From Candidatus Cloacimonadota bacterium (GTDB lineage: Bacteria; Cloacimonadota; Cloacimonadia; Cloacimonadales; TCS61), in assembly GCA_021734245.1 (NCBI GenBank), contig JAIPJH010000010.1, positions 1 to 53,784 of the forward strand: a stretch of DNA of 53,784 bases, given 5' to 3'. The notes below the pieces were generated by a model, which had not been told where the DNA came from, ran no database searches, and saw only the letters and a list, made by a program, of their open reading frames with translations. Made by a program: the position numbers and the translations under genes. Shown here piece by piece: positions 24,316-33,348 of the stretch; the first letter of the stretch is position 1, and every line of letters begins with the position of its first letter.

Positions 24316-25770
24316 TTATTTCACTTCCTCGATAGCCCACTGGATGGCATTTTGCAACATTTCATCTTTGGGGCTTTCAATGAATCCGGTTTCCATCAGT
24401 TTTTTAGTCATACTTCTGGAATAATCGATATCGGTTTTGGCTTTCTGGAATGCTTCATCCCAGGTCATCTCGATTCGAGCAACTCCGTCTTTGATTGCCT
24501 GCATTGCCACATCAGCAGCTTCCACAGCAAAAACACCTGATTCATCCATTGTGGGAACAATATTCTCTGGATTTATGCCGCGTTTTTCAGCATAATTTGC
24601 CAGTGAATGGGCAGCAGCAATTGCCATATTATCGGTTACTTTTTTGGCACGAACCAGCAGAGCACCTTTCAAAATTCCTGGAAATCCCAGAGAATTGTTT
24701 ACCTGGTTCGGAAAATCTCCGCGACCGGTAGCAGCAATAAAAGCTCCTGCTTCTTTGGCTGCATAAGGATAAATTTCCGGAACAGGATTAGCGCAGGTGA
24801 AAACAATAGATTTTTCTGCCATTGAACTGATCCATTCCGGTTTAACTGTGTCTGGACCTGGTTTACTTAGAGCGATCATCACATCGGCTCCTTTACAGGC
24901 TTCGGCAAAAGATTCAATTTTTTCAGGATTTGTACTTTCACACAGTTCCCATTTGCGATAGAAGCGTTTATCTGCTTTGATATCTTCTCTACCTGTATGA
25001 AGTCCGCCTTTGGAATCGAAGAGATACATTTTTCGGGGATCTCCACCGGCAGCAATTATCAGTCGTGCAATAGTCGTATTAGAAGCTCCAGCACCCAGCA
25101 TTACTATTTTCACATCTTCGATCTTCTTTTCAGCCAGTTTCAGCGCATTGATCAATCCGGCCAGTGTAACGCAAGCTGTTCCCTGAGCATCATCGTGCCA
25201 AACAGGAATTATACATTCCTCGCGCAAAGTATCCAGAACTTTGTAGCAGTTAGGCTGAGAAATATCTTCCAAATTAACCGCTCCAAAACTGTGCTGACAC
25301 ATCTTTACGAATTCGATGATCTTATCAGGATCGTTTTTGCCGTTTTCATCTTTACTGTCCACGCAAAGTGCTACCCCGTCTACTCCACCCAGATATTTCA
25401 TCAGGAAAGCTTTTCCTTCCATCACGCCGAGTCCACCGGGAGGTGTACAATCGCCATCACCCAGCACACGAGTGGAATCGCTGACTACAGCAACCAGGTT
25501 ACCACGGTTGGAAAGCTCGAAACTGGTGTCGTTGTTATCACGGATCGTGGTAGAAATTTTGGAAACTCCGGGTGTGTACCACACATTGAACCAGTTAAAA
25601 CCAAAAACACCGGCTTTGGGAACGGTCTGGATTTTTCCACCGTAGAATTTGTGAGCATCTTCAGCCAGTTTTTTCAGGAACAGTGTTTTGGCTTTGGCGA
25701 TCTGTTCCTGCGAAAATTCATCGGGAAAAACTTCATTCAAATTTGTTAAATCCATCTTCAACTTTTTCAT
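24316..25770 (-). CDS. Malic enzyme (oxaloacetate-decarboxylating malate dehydrogenase)
   Basis: 484 residues. It shows the prokaryotic malic enzyme pattern: the active-site tyrosine region NVWYTPGVS, DSTRVLGDGD, the metal ligands of VWHDDAQGTACVTLAGL, the Rossmann motif MLGAGASNTTIA, FTCANPVPEIYP and ATGRGDFPNQVNNSLGFPG. It converts malate to pyruvate and CO2, or the reverse, with NAD(P). No C-terminal phosphotransacetylase-like domain is present. The start has AGGAG 7 nt upstream. Its neighbours upstream are the two fumarase genes, so fumarate to malate to pyruvate is encoded together. A strong terminator follows. Confidence 0.95.
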   Translation of the reverse strand: MKKLKMDLTNLNEVFPDEFSQEQIAKAKTLFLKKLAEDAHKFYGGKIQTVPKAGVFGFNWFNVWYTPGVSKISTTIRDNNDTSFELSNRGNLVAVVSDSTRVLGDGDCTPPGGLGVMEGKAFLMKYLGGVDGVALCVDSKDENGKNDPDKIIEFVKMCQHSFGAVNLEDISQPNCYKVLDTLREECIIPVWHDDAQGTACVTLAGLINALKLAEKKIEDVKIVMLGAGASNTTIARLIIAAGGDPRKMYLFDSKGGLHTGREDIKADKRFYRKWELCESTNPEKIESFAEACKGADVMIALSKPGPDTVKPEWISSMAEKSIVFTCANPVPEIYPYAAKEAGAFIAATGRGDFPNQVNNSLGFPGILKGALLVRAKKVTDNMAIAAAHSLANYAEKRGINPENIVPTMDESGVFAVEAADVAMQAIKDGVARIEMTWDEAFQKAKTDIDYSRSMTKKLMETGFIESPKDEMLQNAIQWAIEEVK

Positions 25771-25934
25771 TGGAAATCTCCTATTAACTTTATTTGCAAT
25801 TATTTATCAATACTATCCTTCGATACTATTCAGTAAACTGAATCACTCAGGATTACATTATTACTTCATTTTAAAAAACCTCACTATCACACTGAGTAAT
25901 ACCTGCGACGTATCGAAATGCGAACCATCAGATT

Positions 25935-26489
25935 CTATTTCTGATACTGTTTCACGCCTTCTTTATAAATGTCGTTTCCCTTTACATCATTTGCCACAAT
26001 GCAGGGAAAATTCTCCACTTTCATCTCGCGAATCGCTTCAGTTCCCAGATCTTCATAGGCAATTACTTTTGCTTCTTTTATCGATTCTGCCACCACAACG
26101 GCAGCTCCACCGATTGCGGCAAAATAGACAGCCTTATTTTTCTGCATGGAATCGATAACAGCCTGGTTGCGAGGTCCTTTTCCGATCATACCTTTTAATC
26201 CAGCATCCATTAAAATCGGAGCATAAGGATCCATGCGATAACTGGTTGTCGGCCCGGCAGAACCGATCGGTTTTCCTGGAGGAGCCGGTGCTGGTCCTAC
26301 ATAATAAATCACCTGACCCTTGATATCAAAAGGCAATTCTTTTCCAGCTTCCACCAATTCTACTAAACGTTTATGCGCTGCATCTCTTCCGGTATAAATC
26401 GTGCCGGAAATATAAACTTTATCTCCAATCTGAAGTTTTTCCAGATCTTCACTTGTTAAAGGTGTTTTTAAATAAACTGTATTTTCCAT
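25935..26489 (-). CDS. Class I fumarate hydratase, beta subunit
   Basis: 184 residues from the ATG at 26489, which has AAGGAGATACA upstream; an in-frame extension to 26573 lacks support. It has the swivel-type beta domain of two-subunit fumarases/tartrate dehydratases: DKVYISGTIYTGRDAAHKR, YYVGPAPAPPGKPIGSAGPT, TSYRMDPYAPILMDAGLKG and MIGKGPR. With the alpha subunit it interconverts fumarate and malate. A 181-bp gap with an inverted repeat separates it from the alpha gene, larger than usual for this pair. Confidence 0.93.
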   Translation of the reverse strand: MENTVYLKTPLTSEDLEKLQIGDKVYISGTIYTGRDAAHKRLVELVEAGKELPFDIKGQVIYYVGPAPAPPGKPIGSAGPTTSYRMDPYAPILMDAGLKGMIGKGPRNQAVIDSMQKNKAVYFAAIGGAAVVVAESIKEAKVIAYEDLGTEAIREMKVENFPCIVANDVKGNDIYKEGVKQYQK

Positions 26490-26504
26490 TGTATCTCCTT
26501 TATA

Positions 26505-26656
26505 AGCAACGAACAAAACCCGTCTTACTGAGGAAATCTTCAAAGAAACTTCTTCCGCAGAAGCTCGCTTCAATTTGAAGGCATTCCTGAGAACAATTTG
26601 CAGGATTCGTCAGGATATCTTGCAAAAAGTTAGTTTTGTTAGTGTTGTTCGCTGCT
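26505..26656. repeat. Small sequence bounded by imperfect inverted repeats, between the two fumarase genes
   Basis: The left end AGCAACGAACAAAA and the right end TTGTTCGCTGCT are inverted repeats with about one mismatch in 12. The inside holds small hairpins such as CTTCT/AGAAG. No target duplication is clear. It may be a miniature inserted element or chance. Confidence 0.35.
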
Positions 26657-26670
26657 GACATAATTTATTA

Positions 26671-27516
26671 TCAAATCACTGCACTTTTATGTCGTGCTGC
26701 ATGACATTGCACATTTACAGCAACAGGCATGGAAGCTATATGACACGGTTTGGTAAGTATTTGAACTCCCAGAGCTGTGGTTCTGCCGCCCAAACCCTGC
26801 GGACCAATTCCCAGATTATTAATTTTTTCCAGGATTTCTTTTTCTACTTTCGCCCATTTAGGATCAGGATTTTCTTCATCCAAATCTCTTAATAAGGCTT
26901 TTTTGGCCAAAAGCGCACTTTGTTCAAAATTTCCACCCAATCCAACTCCAACCACTATTGGAGGGCAGGGATTACCACCGGAACGAGCAATGCGATCGAC
27001 TACAAATTCGACTACACCTTCTATTCCATCAGCGGCTTTCATCATCTTAACTTCGCTCATGTTTTCACTACCGCCGCCCTTGGGAGCGATCGTGATCTTG
27101 ATCTTTTCGCCGGGAACTATATCGGTGTAAATGATTGCCGGAGTGTTATCCTTTGTATTCACACGATCGATGATCGGATCATCCACCATCGATTTGCGCA
27201 GATAACCTTCTTTGTAACCTTGCCGAACTCCTTCATTTATCGCTTCATAAAGATCACCACCAACCAGATGAATATCCTGACCGATTTCCAGGAAAGTAAC
27301 CGCAATTCCGGTGTCCTGACAGATCGGCATTTTCTCCTGAGCAGCCAGTTCATAATTTTGCAGAAGAATATCCAGTACTTCCTTTCCGGTAGGAGATTCT
27401 TCTTTCTCTTTCATCTGTTTGATCCGATTGATAACATCTTCTCCCATGTAAAAGTTAGCATCGATGCATAACTTTTTAACGATCGGGATCAAATCTTTCA
27501 CATTCACTTCTCGCAT
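26671..27516 (-). CDS. Class I fumarate hydratase, alpha subunit
   Basis: 281 residues. It has the [4Fe-4S] ligand motifs of class I fumarases: PICQDTGIAVTF, SGGNPCPPIVVGVGLGG and the C-terminal VNVQCHAARHKS, with APKGGGSENMS and NLGIGPQGLGGRTTALGVQI. The oxygen-sensitive cluster fits an anaerobe. It works with the beta subunit encoded downstream. The start has AGAGGTGAG upstream. It lies below the sucCD/hydrogenase block but is separated from it by 740 bp of repeats, so it is probably a separate transcription unit. Confidence 0.95.
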   Translation of the reverse strand: MREVNVKDLIPIVKKLCIDANFYMGEDVINRIKQMKEKEESPTGKEVLDILLQNYELAAQEKMPICQDTGIAVTFLEIGQDIHLVGGDLYEAINEGVRQGYKEGYLRKSMVDDPIIDRVNTKDNTPAIIYTDIVPGEKIKITIAPKGGGSENMSEVKMMKAADGIEGVVEFVVDRIARSGGNPCPPIVVGVGLGGNFEQSALLAKKALLRDLDEENPDPKWAKVEKEILEKINNLGIGPQGLGGRTTALGVQILTKPCHIASMPVAVNVQCHAARHKSAVI

Positions 27517-27687
27517 GATCTCACCTCTTTATTATAATTCATTTACTTCCTTATTTTCATACCTCTCGAAAATCACAATTTACAAATCTCAAATTACAAA
27601 TAAGTTCCAAATTCAAAATAAAAAAATTTCAAACACATGATTTCATAATCTACATTTTATATGTTTAAATTTCCTTTTTTTATTAAA

Positions 27688-27728
27688 CCCCTCTACGGCT
27701 AAAGCCGCATCTCCCCTTGTCAGGGGAG
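27688..27728 (+). repeat. CCCCTCT-type double-hairpin element
   Basis: CCCCTCT, a small hairpin (ACGGCT/AGCCGC-like), then CTCCCC/GGGGAG. The same layout occurs at 5481-5522, 27853-27894, 30797-30841 and 48561-48590. Confidence 0.75.
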
Positions 27729-27762
27729 AATTTCTTCGATTAAAAAAAAACTAATAAAGAAC

Positions 27763-27944
27763 ATTCTTAAATTTGACTATCACCGTGGCAGAGCCAAGGT
27801 GTATTTTGCTAAATTTATTTCAGCAAGCTGAAAATCGAATTTTCATTATTTACCCCTCTACGGCTAAAGCCGCATCTCCCCTCAAACAGGGGAGAAAATT
27901 TGGAAAACCCCGATGCAGAGCAGCGAGGAATTCTTTCGATTAAA
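27763..27944 (+). repeat. Dispersed intergenic repeat type 2, copy 2
   Basis: 182 bp, almost identical to 5391-5571, including the TTTCAGC-AA-GCTGAAA hairpin and an internal CCCCTCT-type double hairpin at 27853-27894. It is directly followed by the truncated four-helix-bundle gene. Confidence 0.9.
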
Positions 27945-27983
27945 AGACTATTCTTTTCTTTCATTTTTCTTTCAAATCCTCTT

Positions 27984-28181
27984 TCACTTCCCCCTGTCAA
28001 GGGGGAACAAGGGGGTTAATGCTTTCATCACTTGCTTTCCATCTTCTTGGTTAGCTATAGTATATGGCAGTGTTTTCACAAAAAGACAAATGTTTTTGGC
28101 AAAAAGAAATGTCCTTTCTTCCAAATCGTAAAATTTCTTTTGTCCGGTTTCAGGATTCATTCTATTTCCAAAAATTAACAC
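27984..28181 (-). pseudogene. Truncated four-helix-bundle (23S rRNA intervening-sequence type) protein
   Basis: The minus-strand frame encodes KKFYDLEERTFLFAKNICLF and VKTLPYTIANQEDGKQVMKA. This matches the first helices of the small four-helix-bundle family (S23/IVP type), which normally runs on to about 120 residues with a conserved SGSVGANYIEA segment. That part is missing. After VMKA the frame runs into a repeat (TTCCCCCT ... AAGGGGG, 27991-28016) and stops. So an intact gene was cut at its 3' side by repeat DNA. The start is either GTG at 28181 or ATG at 28160. Confidence 0.7.
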
Positions 28182-28258
28182 TTTCGATCAATGTTTTTGC
28201 TGTTTCGAATTTGAGCTTTTGATAATTGTGAATAATTTGGTACTTGTCATTTGGAATT

Positions 28259-29128
28259 TCACTTCAGTGCTTCTTTCACCTTCTTACCAATTTCTGCCGG
28301 AGAATCACAAACAATTACACCTGCAGCAGTAAGTGCATCCATTTTTTCTTTAGCTGTGCCTTTGCTGCCGGCAATTATCGCTCCGGCATGTCCCATTCGT
28401 TTACCTTTGGGAGCGGTTTGTCCGGCGATGAAAGCTACAACAGGTTTAGAGAAATTTTCTTTAATATATTTAGCTGCCTGGATTTCCAGATCTCCACCGA
28501 TTTCACCAATAATAACAACTGCATCGGTTTCAGGATCTTTTTCAAAATGTTTCAACAGATCGATGTAGGTGCTGCCGATAATGGGATCACCACCGATACC
28601 AATTGCTGTGGTAATACCCAACCCAGCTTCTACAACCTGATTGGCAGCTTCGTAAGTGAGTGTACCGGATTTGGAGATCACGCCCACATTTCCTTTTTGG
28701 AAAACAACTCCCGGCATAATACCAACCTTGGCTTCCTCGGCCGAAATAATTCCCGGACAGTTGGGACCGATAAGAGTAGCACCACATTTCTGAACAAACT
28801 TCTTAGCTACCATCATATCAGCTACCGGAATTCCCTCTGTGATGCAGACGATCACGTTGATGCCGGCTTCAGCAGCTTCCAGCACAGCATCGGCAGAAAA
28901 AGCAGGTGGAACGAAAATAATACTGGTATTAGCACCGGCTTTTTCCACAGCTTCACGAACAGTATTGAATACAGGTTTCTCCAGATGGATTTGACCGCCT
29001 TTTCCAGGCGTTACTCCTGCTACGATATTCGTACCGTAATCCATACACTGCTGAGAATGGAAAGTTCCTTCTTTGCCAGTGAAACCTTGAACAACAACTT
29101 TGGAATCTTTATTCACTAAAATACTCAT
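28259..29128 (-). CDS. sucD: Succinate-CoA ligase, alpha subunit
   Basis: 289 residues from the ATG at 29128, with GGGAG 7 nt upstream; a GTG two codons earlier is too close. It has the CoA-binding domain start ([16 protein letters not shown]), [28 protein letters not shown] and GGDPIIGS. The phosphorylated active-site histidine is in [10 protein letters not shown]. With SucC it makes ATP (or GTP) from succinyl-CoA, the only visible substrate-level phosphorylation step of this block. It is the last gene of a 15-gene minus-strand series that begins at korD. Confidence 0.97.
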   Translation of the reverse strand: MSILVNKDSKVVVQGFTGKEGTFHSQQCMDYGTNIVAGVTPGKGGQIHLEKPVFNTVREAVEKAGANTSIIFVPPAFSADAVLEAAEAGINVIVCITEGIPVADMMVAKKFVQKCGATLIGPNCPGIISAEEAKVGIMPGVVFQKGNVGVISKSGTLTYEAANQVVEAGLGITTAIGIGGDPIIGSTYIDLLKHFEKDPETDAVVIIGEIGGDLEIQAAKYIKENFSKPVVAFIAGQTAPKGKRMGHAGAIIAGSKGTAKEKMDALTAAGVIVCDSPAEIGKKVKEALK

Positions 29129-29130
29129 GA

Positions 29131-30300
29131 TCACACTCCCTTGGCAGCATTTACAGCTTTTACTGCACCATCCGCCAGATCGTTAGCTGTAATGATATTT
29201 TCAATATTTGCAGATTGTAATATTTTGGCAGCTTCGGCTGAATTTGTGCCATCCAGACGAACAATTAACGGAACTTTTACTTGCGTCTTCTCAGTGGCTT
29301 CCAGAATGCCATTGGCAATTCTATCACAGCGCACGATTCCTCCAAAAATATTCACGAAAATAGCTTTCACGTTGGGATCGCGCAGAATAATCTCAAAACC
29401 TTTTGCTACAGTTTCAGCACTGGCTGCACCGCCCACATCCAGAAAGTTAGCAGGTTCGCCGCCACTTAATTTGATGATATCCATCGTTGACATTGCCAGT
29501 CCGGCTCCATTCACCATACAGCCAACATTTCCATCCAGTTTCACATAATTCAATCCGAAATTTCCTGCTTCAGTTTCGGTTGGTTCTTCTTCATCCAGAT
29601 CGCGCATTGCTTTGATGTCGGGATGACGATAAAGCGCATTATCATCAAATCCCATTTTTGCATCTAAAGCTACAAATTGATCTTCGGGTGTCAGTACCAG
29701 CGGATTGATCTCGATCAGGCTGGCATCGTTCTGGGAGTAAACCTGATAAAGAGCTTTGGCAAATTTACCGAAAGATTTGATCTGAGGTTTGGAGAGCTGC
29801 AATCCAAAAGCAAGTTTTCTGGCATGAAATGGTTGAAATCCGATTAGTGGATCGATAGATACTTTGATGATCTTTTCCGGAGTTTCAGCAGCAACTTTTT
29901 CGATTTCTACTCCACCTTCGGATGAAGCCATCATCACCGGCATTTCACTGGTTCTATCTAAAACCATTCCCAGATAATATTCTTTTTTGATATCCACACC
30001 ACCGGCAATGAAGATCTTCTTAACCAGTTTTCCAGCTGGACCGGTTTGATGAGTAACAAGTGTCATTCCCAACATGTTTTTGGAAATTTCTTCTACTTCC
30101 TCGATGCTTCTGGCAAGTTTTACACCGCCGCCTTTTCCGCGTCCACCGGCGTGGATTTGAGCTTTGATCACCCAGAAATTTCCAGCGCTCTTTTCTGCCG
30201 CTTTCCTGGCTTCGGCTGCATCTTCGATCATAATGCCCGATTGAATGGGGATGCCATGATCGGCAAAGATCTGCTTAGCCTGATATTCATGAATATTCAT
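29131..30300 (-). CDS. sucC: Succinate-CoA ligase [ADP-forming], beta subunit
   Basis: 389 residues, the standard length. The ATP-grasp domain starts [19 protein letters not shown] and has [30 protein letters not shown] and [16 protein letters not shown]. The C-terminal CoA-ligase domain has [28 protein letters not shown] and [12 protein letters not shown]. It pairs with SucD 2 nt downstream. The start has a perfect GGAGG. Its place after kor and the FrdAB-like genes fits 2-oxoglutarate or methylmalonyl-CoA derived succinyl-CoA being turned into succinate. Confidence 0.97.
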   Translation of the reverse strand: MNIHEYQAKQIFADHGIPIQSGIMIEDAAEARKAAEKSAGNFWVIKAQIHAGGRGKGGGVKLARSIEEVEEISKNMLGMTLVTHQTGPAGKLVKKIFIAGGVDIKKEYYLGMVLDRTSEMPVMMASSEGGVEIEKVAAETPEKIIKVSIDPLIGFQPFHARKLAFGLQLSKPQIKSFGKFAKALYQVYSQNDASLIEINPLVLTPEDQFVALDAKMGFDDNALYRHPDIKAMRDLDEEEPTETEAGNFGLNYVKLDGNVGCMVNGAGLAMSTMDIIKLSGGEPANFLDVGGAASAETVAKGFEIILRDPNVKAIFVNIFGGIVRCDRIANGILEATEKTQVKVPLIVRLDGTNSAEAAKILQSANIENIITANDLADGAVKAVNAAKGV

Positions 30301-30328
30301 TGAACCTCCGATTAATTTTTAAACTAAA

Positions 30329-30784
30329 CTATTTCAAATTATTTTCTTCTATCACAATCTTTGCAACTTCAGGGATTGCTTTTGCAACTTCAATTGTGCA
30401 TTCTTCCGAAAAAGTGGATGTATCACAAACTTCTACAGCATAAACTTTAATCTCCTCAGGAAGATCGGCTTTTTCCTTTTTCATAATATCAAATGCTTCG
30501 AAAAGACTGATGTCGTGCGGAGAAGAATGATGCATGGTTCTACTGAATTCATCAAATGTAAATCGATGTAACGTTCCCGGAACTGATTTGCCTGTTTTGA
30601 TGGAATCGATCAGGATCAATTTTTGGTAGCCGATGATCTCATCCACCACTCGGAAACCAGCCGCGCTTGCTTCCAGCACATCGATCTCCCTGCACTTCTT
30701 TTCGATCTCAAAAGCAATATGAATTCCCACTCCATCATCGGAGAGGATTGTGTTACCAAGCCCTAGAACAAGAGTTTTTTGCAT
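30329..30784 (-). CDS. Hydrogenase maturation protease (HyaD/HycI family)
   Basis: 151 residues. The nickel-sensing site is recognisable in LVLGLGNTILSDDGVGIH (Asp at about 16) and LILIDSIKTG, followed by the HHSSPHD segment. These endopeptidases remove the C-terminal peptide of the [NiFe] large subunit after nickel insertion. Its likely substrate is MvhA, encoded 78 nt upstream in the same direction, which still carries a 26-residue extension after its last nickel motif. No clear ribosome binding site is present; a CCCCTCT-type repeat fills the gap upstream. Confidence 0.9.
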   Translation of the reverse strand: MQKTLVLGLGNTILSDDGVGIHIAFEIEKKCREIDVLEASAAGFRVVDEIIGYQKLILIDSIKTGKSVPGTLHRFTFDEFSRTMHHSSPHDISLFEAFDIMKKEKADLPEEIKVYAVEVCDTSTFSEECTIEVAKAIPEVAKIVIEENNLK

Positions 30785-30796
30785 TTTTATTTAAAA

Positions 30797-30841
30797 CCCC
30801 TCTTGGAAACTATGTTTCCCTTCTCCCCTTCAAAAGGGGAG
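30797..30841 (+). repeat. CCCCTCT-type double-hairpin element inside the hydrogenase operon
   Basis: CCCCTCT, then GGAAAC/GTTTCC, then CTCCCCTT/AAGGGGAG. It lies in the 78-bp gap between mvhA and the maturation protease gene, so it is transcribed within the operon. Confidence 0.75.
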
Positions 30842-30862
30842 CAATAAGGATTTTCTGAGTAT

Positions 30863-32326
30863 CTAATCCCTCGTTATCGTTTTAACTTTATTTTTGTCTT
30901 TATCGTAAATGTTCACCTTCAGCGGCATTTTACCTGGCAGAGAATGTGTAGCACAAGCCAGGCAGGGATCGTAAGGACGGAAAGCCATTTCGATCATATT
31001 CAAAATTCCATCGTTGAACTCTCCGTTTTTGATCAGGCTCTGGGCTGCTTTGGCAATTGACATGGACATGGCTGCTGAATTCCCAACAGTAGCAACGATC
31101 AAATTAACTCCAGTCACCATTCCCTGTTCATCGGTTTTGTAATGATGGATCAGAGTTCCGCGAGGAGCCTCCACAATTCCTATACCTTCTTTTGGTGTAT
31201 CGGTTGGAATGTTGCGAATATCAGTGCTGGTAATAGTTTTATCTTCCAGTAATTGAACCATGTGCTCGGCTGCAAACAGAACTTCGATAAGTCTTGCCCA
31301 ATGGAATGCAAGCGTATGATGAGCTGGTTTTCCGCCCAGAATTTTGTACATCTTTTCATATTCTTTCTGAGCTAGAGGAGTTGCCATTCCATCCGCCACA
31401 TTTAAACGAGCCAATGGAGCTACGCGGTAAACACCACTATCCTTGCCATCAGTGAATCCCTTCCAACCTACATTTTTCAGATATGGGAATTTGATGTAAC
31501 TCCAGGGTTCCACACGTTCCACAATGTGATCGAGATAATCTTTTGGAGCAAATTTCGCTATTTCTTTTCCATCAGGATCGACCACTCTCAATTTTCCATC
31601 ATAAAAATCGGGATGATTATTTTCATCCACCAGTCCCATGTAATAGGTTTCATGTTTGTAGATATCGCCCACGATCAGATCGACGTAAGTTTTGTTTTTT
31701 AGAACTACATCATCAAAAATCTTAAGTGCAAACTGGGCAAAATCCACACTGTCTCTGGCAATCTGCAGAAATTCTTTTCGCTGATCTTCGGTTATACCTT
31801 TGGAAACTCCACCGGGAAGTCCGCAAACAGGATGAATTACACGTCCGCCTAAAGTAGTTATAACAGAGCGCATTCTTCTACGAATATCGATAACTTTCTT
31901 ACCGATTTCTACACCAACTTTTCCCACGACACCCAGAATATTTCTTTCGCCGGGTGCAGCATCGGGACCGACAACGAAGTCTGGTCCACCTAAAAAGAAA
32001 AAGTGCAGTAGATGATCTTCCATCATGAAAGCATCATAAATCACACGTCTCACTTTAACTGCTGTTTCAGTAGGTTTTACATTATAAACTGCATCCACAG
32101 CTTTGGTGGCAGCCATGTGATGCGTTGTGGGGCAAACACCGCAGATACGTGGTGTGATTCTAGGCAGTTCTTCTACAGGCCTTCCCACGCAGAATTGCTC
32201 GAAACCTTTCAGTTCAGGAACCTGCAGATAAGCATTGGTTGCATTTCCCTTTTCATCCAGGAAAATTTCGATTTTGCCATGACCTTCCAATCTGGTGATA
32301 GGATCTATAGTTATTTTCTTTGCCAT
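30863..32326 (-). CDS. mvhA: Cytoplasmic [NiFe] hydrogenase large subunit, MvhA/F420-nonreducing type (group 3c-like)
   Basis: 487 residues. Both nickel-binding motifs are complete: RICGVCPTTHH near residue 60 and DPCLACATH at 453-461. The 26 residues after His461 are the peptide cut off in maturation. The N-terminal ITIDPITRLEGHGKIEIFL is typical. With MvhG and MvhD it forms the Mvh module that takes electrons from H2, or delivers them to protons, for HdrA. There is no membrane anchor or Tat signal in the operon, so it is cytoplasmic. The start is 1 nt after the mvhG stop. Confidence 0.95.
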   Translation of the reverse strand: MAKKITIDPITRLEGHGKIEIFLDEKGNATNAYLQVPELKGFEQFCVGRPVEELPRITPRICGVCPTTHHMAATKAVDAVYNVKPTETAVKVRRVIYDAFMMEDHLLHFFFLGGPDFVVGPDAAPGERNILGVVGKVGVEIGKKVIDIRRRMRSVITTLGGRVIHPVCGLPGGVSKGITEDQRKEFLQIARDSVDFAQFALKIFDDVVLKNKTYVDLIVGDIYKHETYYMGLVDENNHPDFYDGKLRVVDPDGKEIAKFAPKDYLDHIVERVEPWSYIKFPYLKNVGWKGFTDGKDSGVYRVAPLARLNVADGMATPLAQKEYEKMYKILGGKPAHHTLAFHWARLIEVLFAAEHMVQLLEDKTITSTDIRNIPTDTPKEGIGIVEAPRGTLIHHYKTDEQGMVTGVNLIVATVGNSAAMSMSIAKAAQSLIKNGEFNDGILNMIEMAFRPYDPCLACATHSLPGKMPLKVNIYDKDKNKVKTITRD

Positions 32327-32327
32327 A

Positions 32328-33332
32328 TTATTTATCCTCGTTAATTCGTTTTCTTTTCAACATGGAAATGGGTAGCGAAAAACGATAGAAAGTGCCAGCA
32401 GGATCGGGAATTTGTTCCATTAATCTATCTACATCGGCATCTTTCATTTCTTCTTCGCCTTCCAATCCGACTATTGAAGCTAAAGCAGAAACCATTTTAG
32501 CTCCTACATCCAGAACTCCAGGAGGTGGCCCGTAACAACCGCGACAAGGCATATTGGCACTGATGCAGCGACCGTCTCCTTCTTCTTTGCAGCCAAATCT
32601 TGTAACTGGTCCCATGCAGATAATTCCCTGAGCCAGAAAACATTTTTCTGGATCGGGCTGAGTTGTAGCAACTCGATAAATTTTATCAATACTGAGTTTC
32701 TCCGGTTTGCTATCGTTTCTGCTGCAGATATCGCACAAAGACTTGGCGGGAGCCAGCACAGTTCCCTTGGCAGGAAGATCACCGGATAGAATTTTATTAA
32801 TTGCATTCATGGTAAGGTATGGCTCTGGAGAGCAGCCGGGAAGATAATAATCTACATCTATAACCTGATCCAGGCTTTTCACAGTGTTATGAAATTTAGG
32901 AAGTGTCAGTTCACCTTCTTCTACTTGCCAGCGCTGCTGAGGAACAATTCCATCAGGATTTTCTACCGAAGGACAACTCTTGCCATAGGAAGATTCGAAG
33001 ATCGTTTCTTTATCCCAGAAATTTGCCAATCCGGGAATTCCACCCATGTGAGAACAAGCACCAAAAGAAACCACGATCTTTGATTTCTTGCGCAGCAGTT
33101 TGGCCATTTCCTCGTTTTCTTCGGTTCGGATCGCACCGTTTATAAAAGAAACCGTGATCTCACCTTTTTTCATATTTCTTACATCTTCATATTTAAAGTC
33201 CATCGCACAGGGCCAGAAAACGATATTTACCAGATCTGCAACTTTTAAAATATCTTCGTTCAAATCCACGATCGCTTCTTCGCAGCCGCCACAGGATGCA
33301 CACCAGTAAAAGGCAACTTTGGGTTTTGCCAT
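32328..33332 (-). CDS. mvhG: [NiFe] hydrogenase small subunit, MvhG type
   Basis: 334 residues from the ATG at 33332 with GGAGG upstream; TTG codons further upstream overlap that site. It starts KVAFYWCASCGGCEEAIVDL, with the proximal-cluster cysteines, and continues with FGACSHMGGIPG and LPGCSPEPY. The C-terminal half has many cysteines (CDICSRN, FGCKEEGDGRC, MPCRGCYGPPPG) for the medial and distal clusters. No twin-arginine signal is present, as expected for a group 3 enzyme. It partners MvhA and passes electrons to MvhD. Confidence 0.93.
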   Translation of the reverse strand: MAKPKVAFYWCASCGGCEEAIVDLNEDILKVADLVNIVFWPCAMDFKYEDVRNMKKGEITVSFINGAIRTEENEEMAKLLRKKSKIVVSFGACSHMGGIPGLANFWDKETIFESSYGKSCPSVENPDGIVPQQRWQVEEGELTLPKFHNTVKSLDQVIDVDYYLPGCSPEPYLTMNAINKILSGDLPAKGTVLAPAKSLCDICSRNDSKPEKLSIDKIYRVATTQPDPEKCFLAQGIICMGPVTRFGCKEEGDGRCISANMPCRGCYGPPPGVLDVGAKMVSALASIVGLEGEEEMKDADVDRLMEQIPDPAGTFYRFSLPISMLKRKRINEDK

Positions 33333-33348
33333 CAAAACCTCCAATTCC

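Noticed and set aside
24997-25749. A 250-codon plus-strand open frame
   Set aside because: It is antisense to the malic enzyme gene, a consequence of codon bias rather than a gene.
28244-29119. A 291-codon plus-strand open frame
   Set aside because: It is the antisense of sucD, whose full-length protein has unmistakable motifs; the antisense product is low-complexity with no ribosome binding site.
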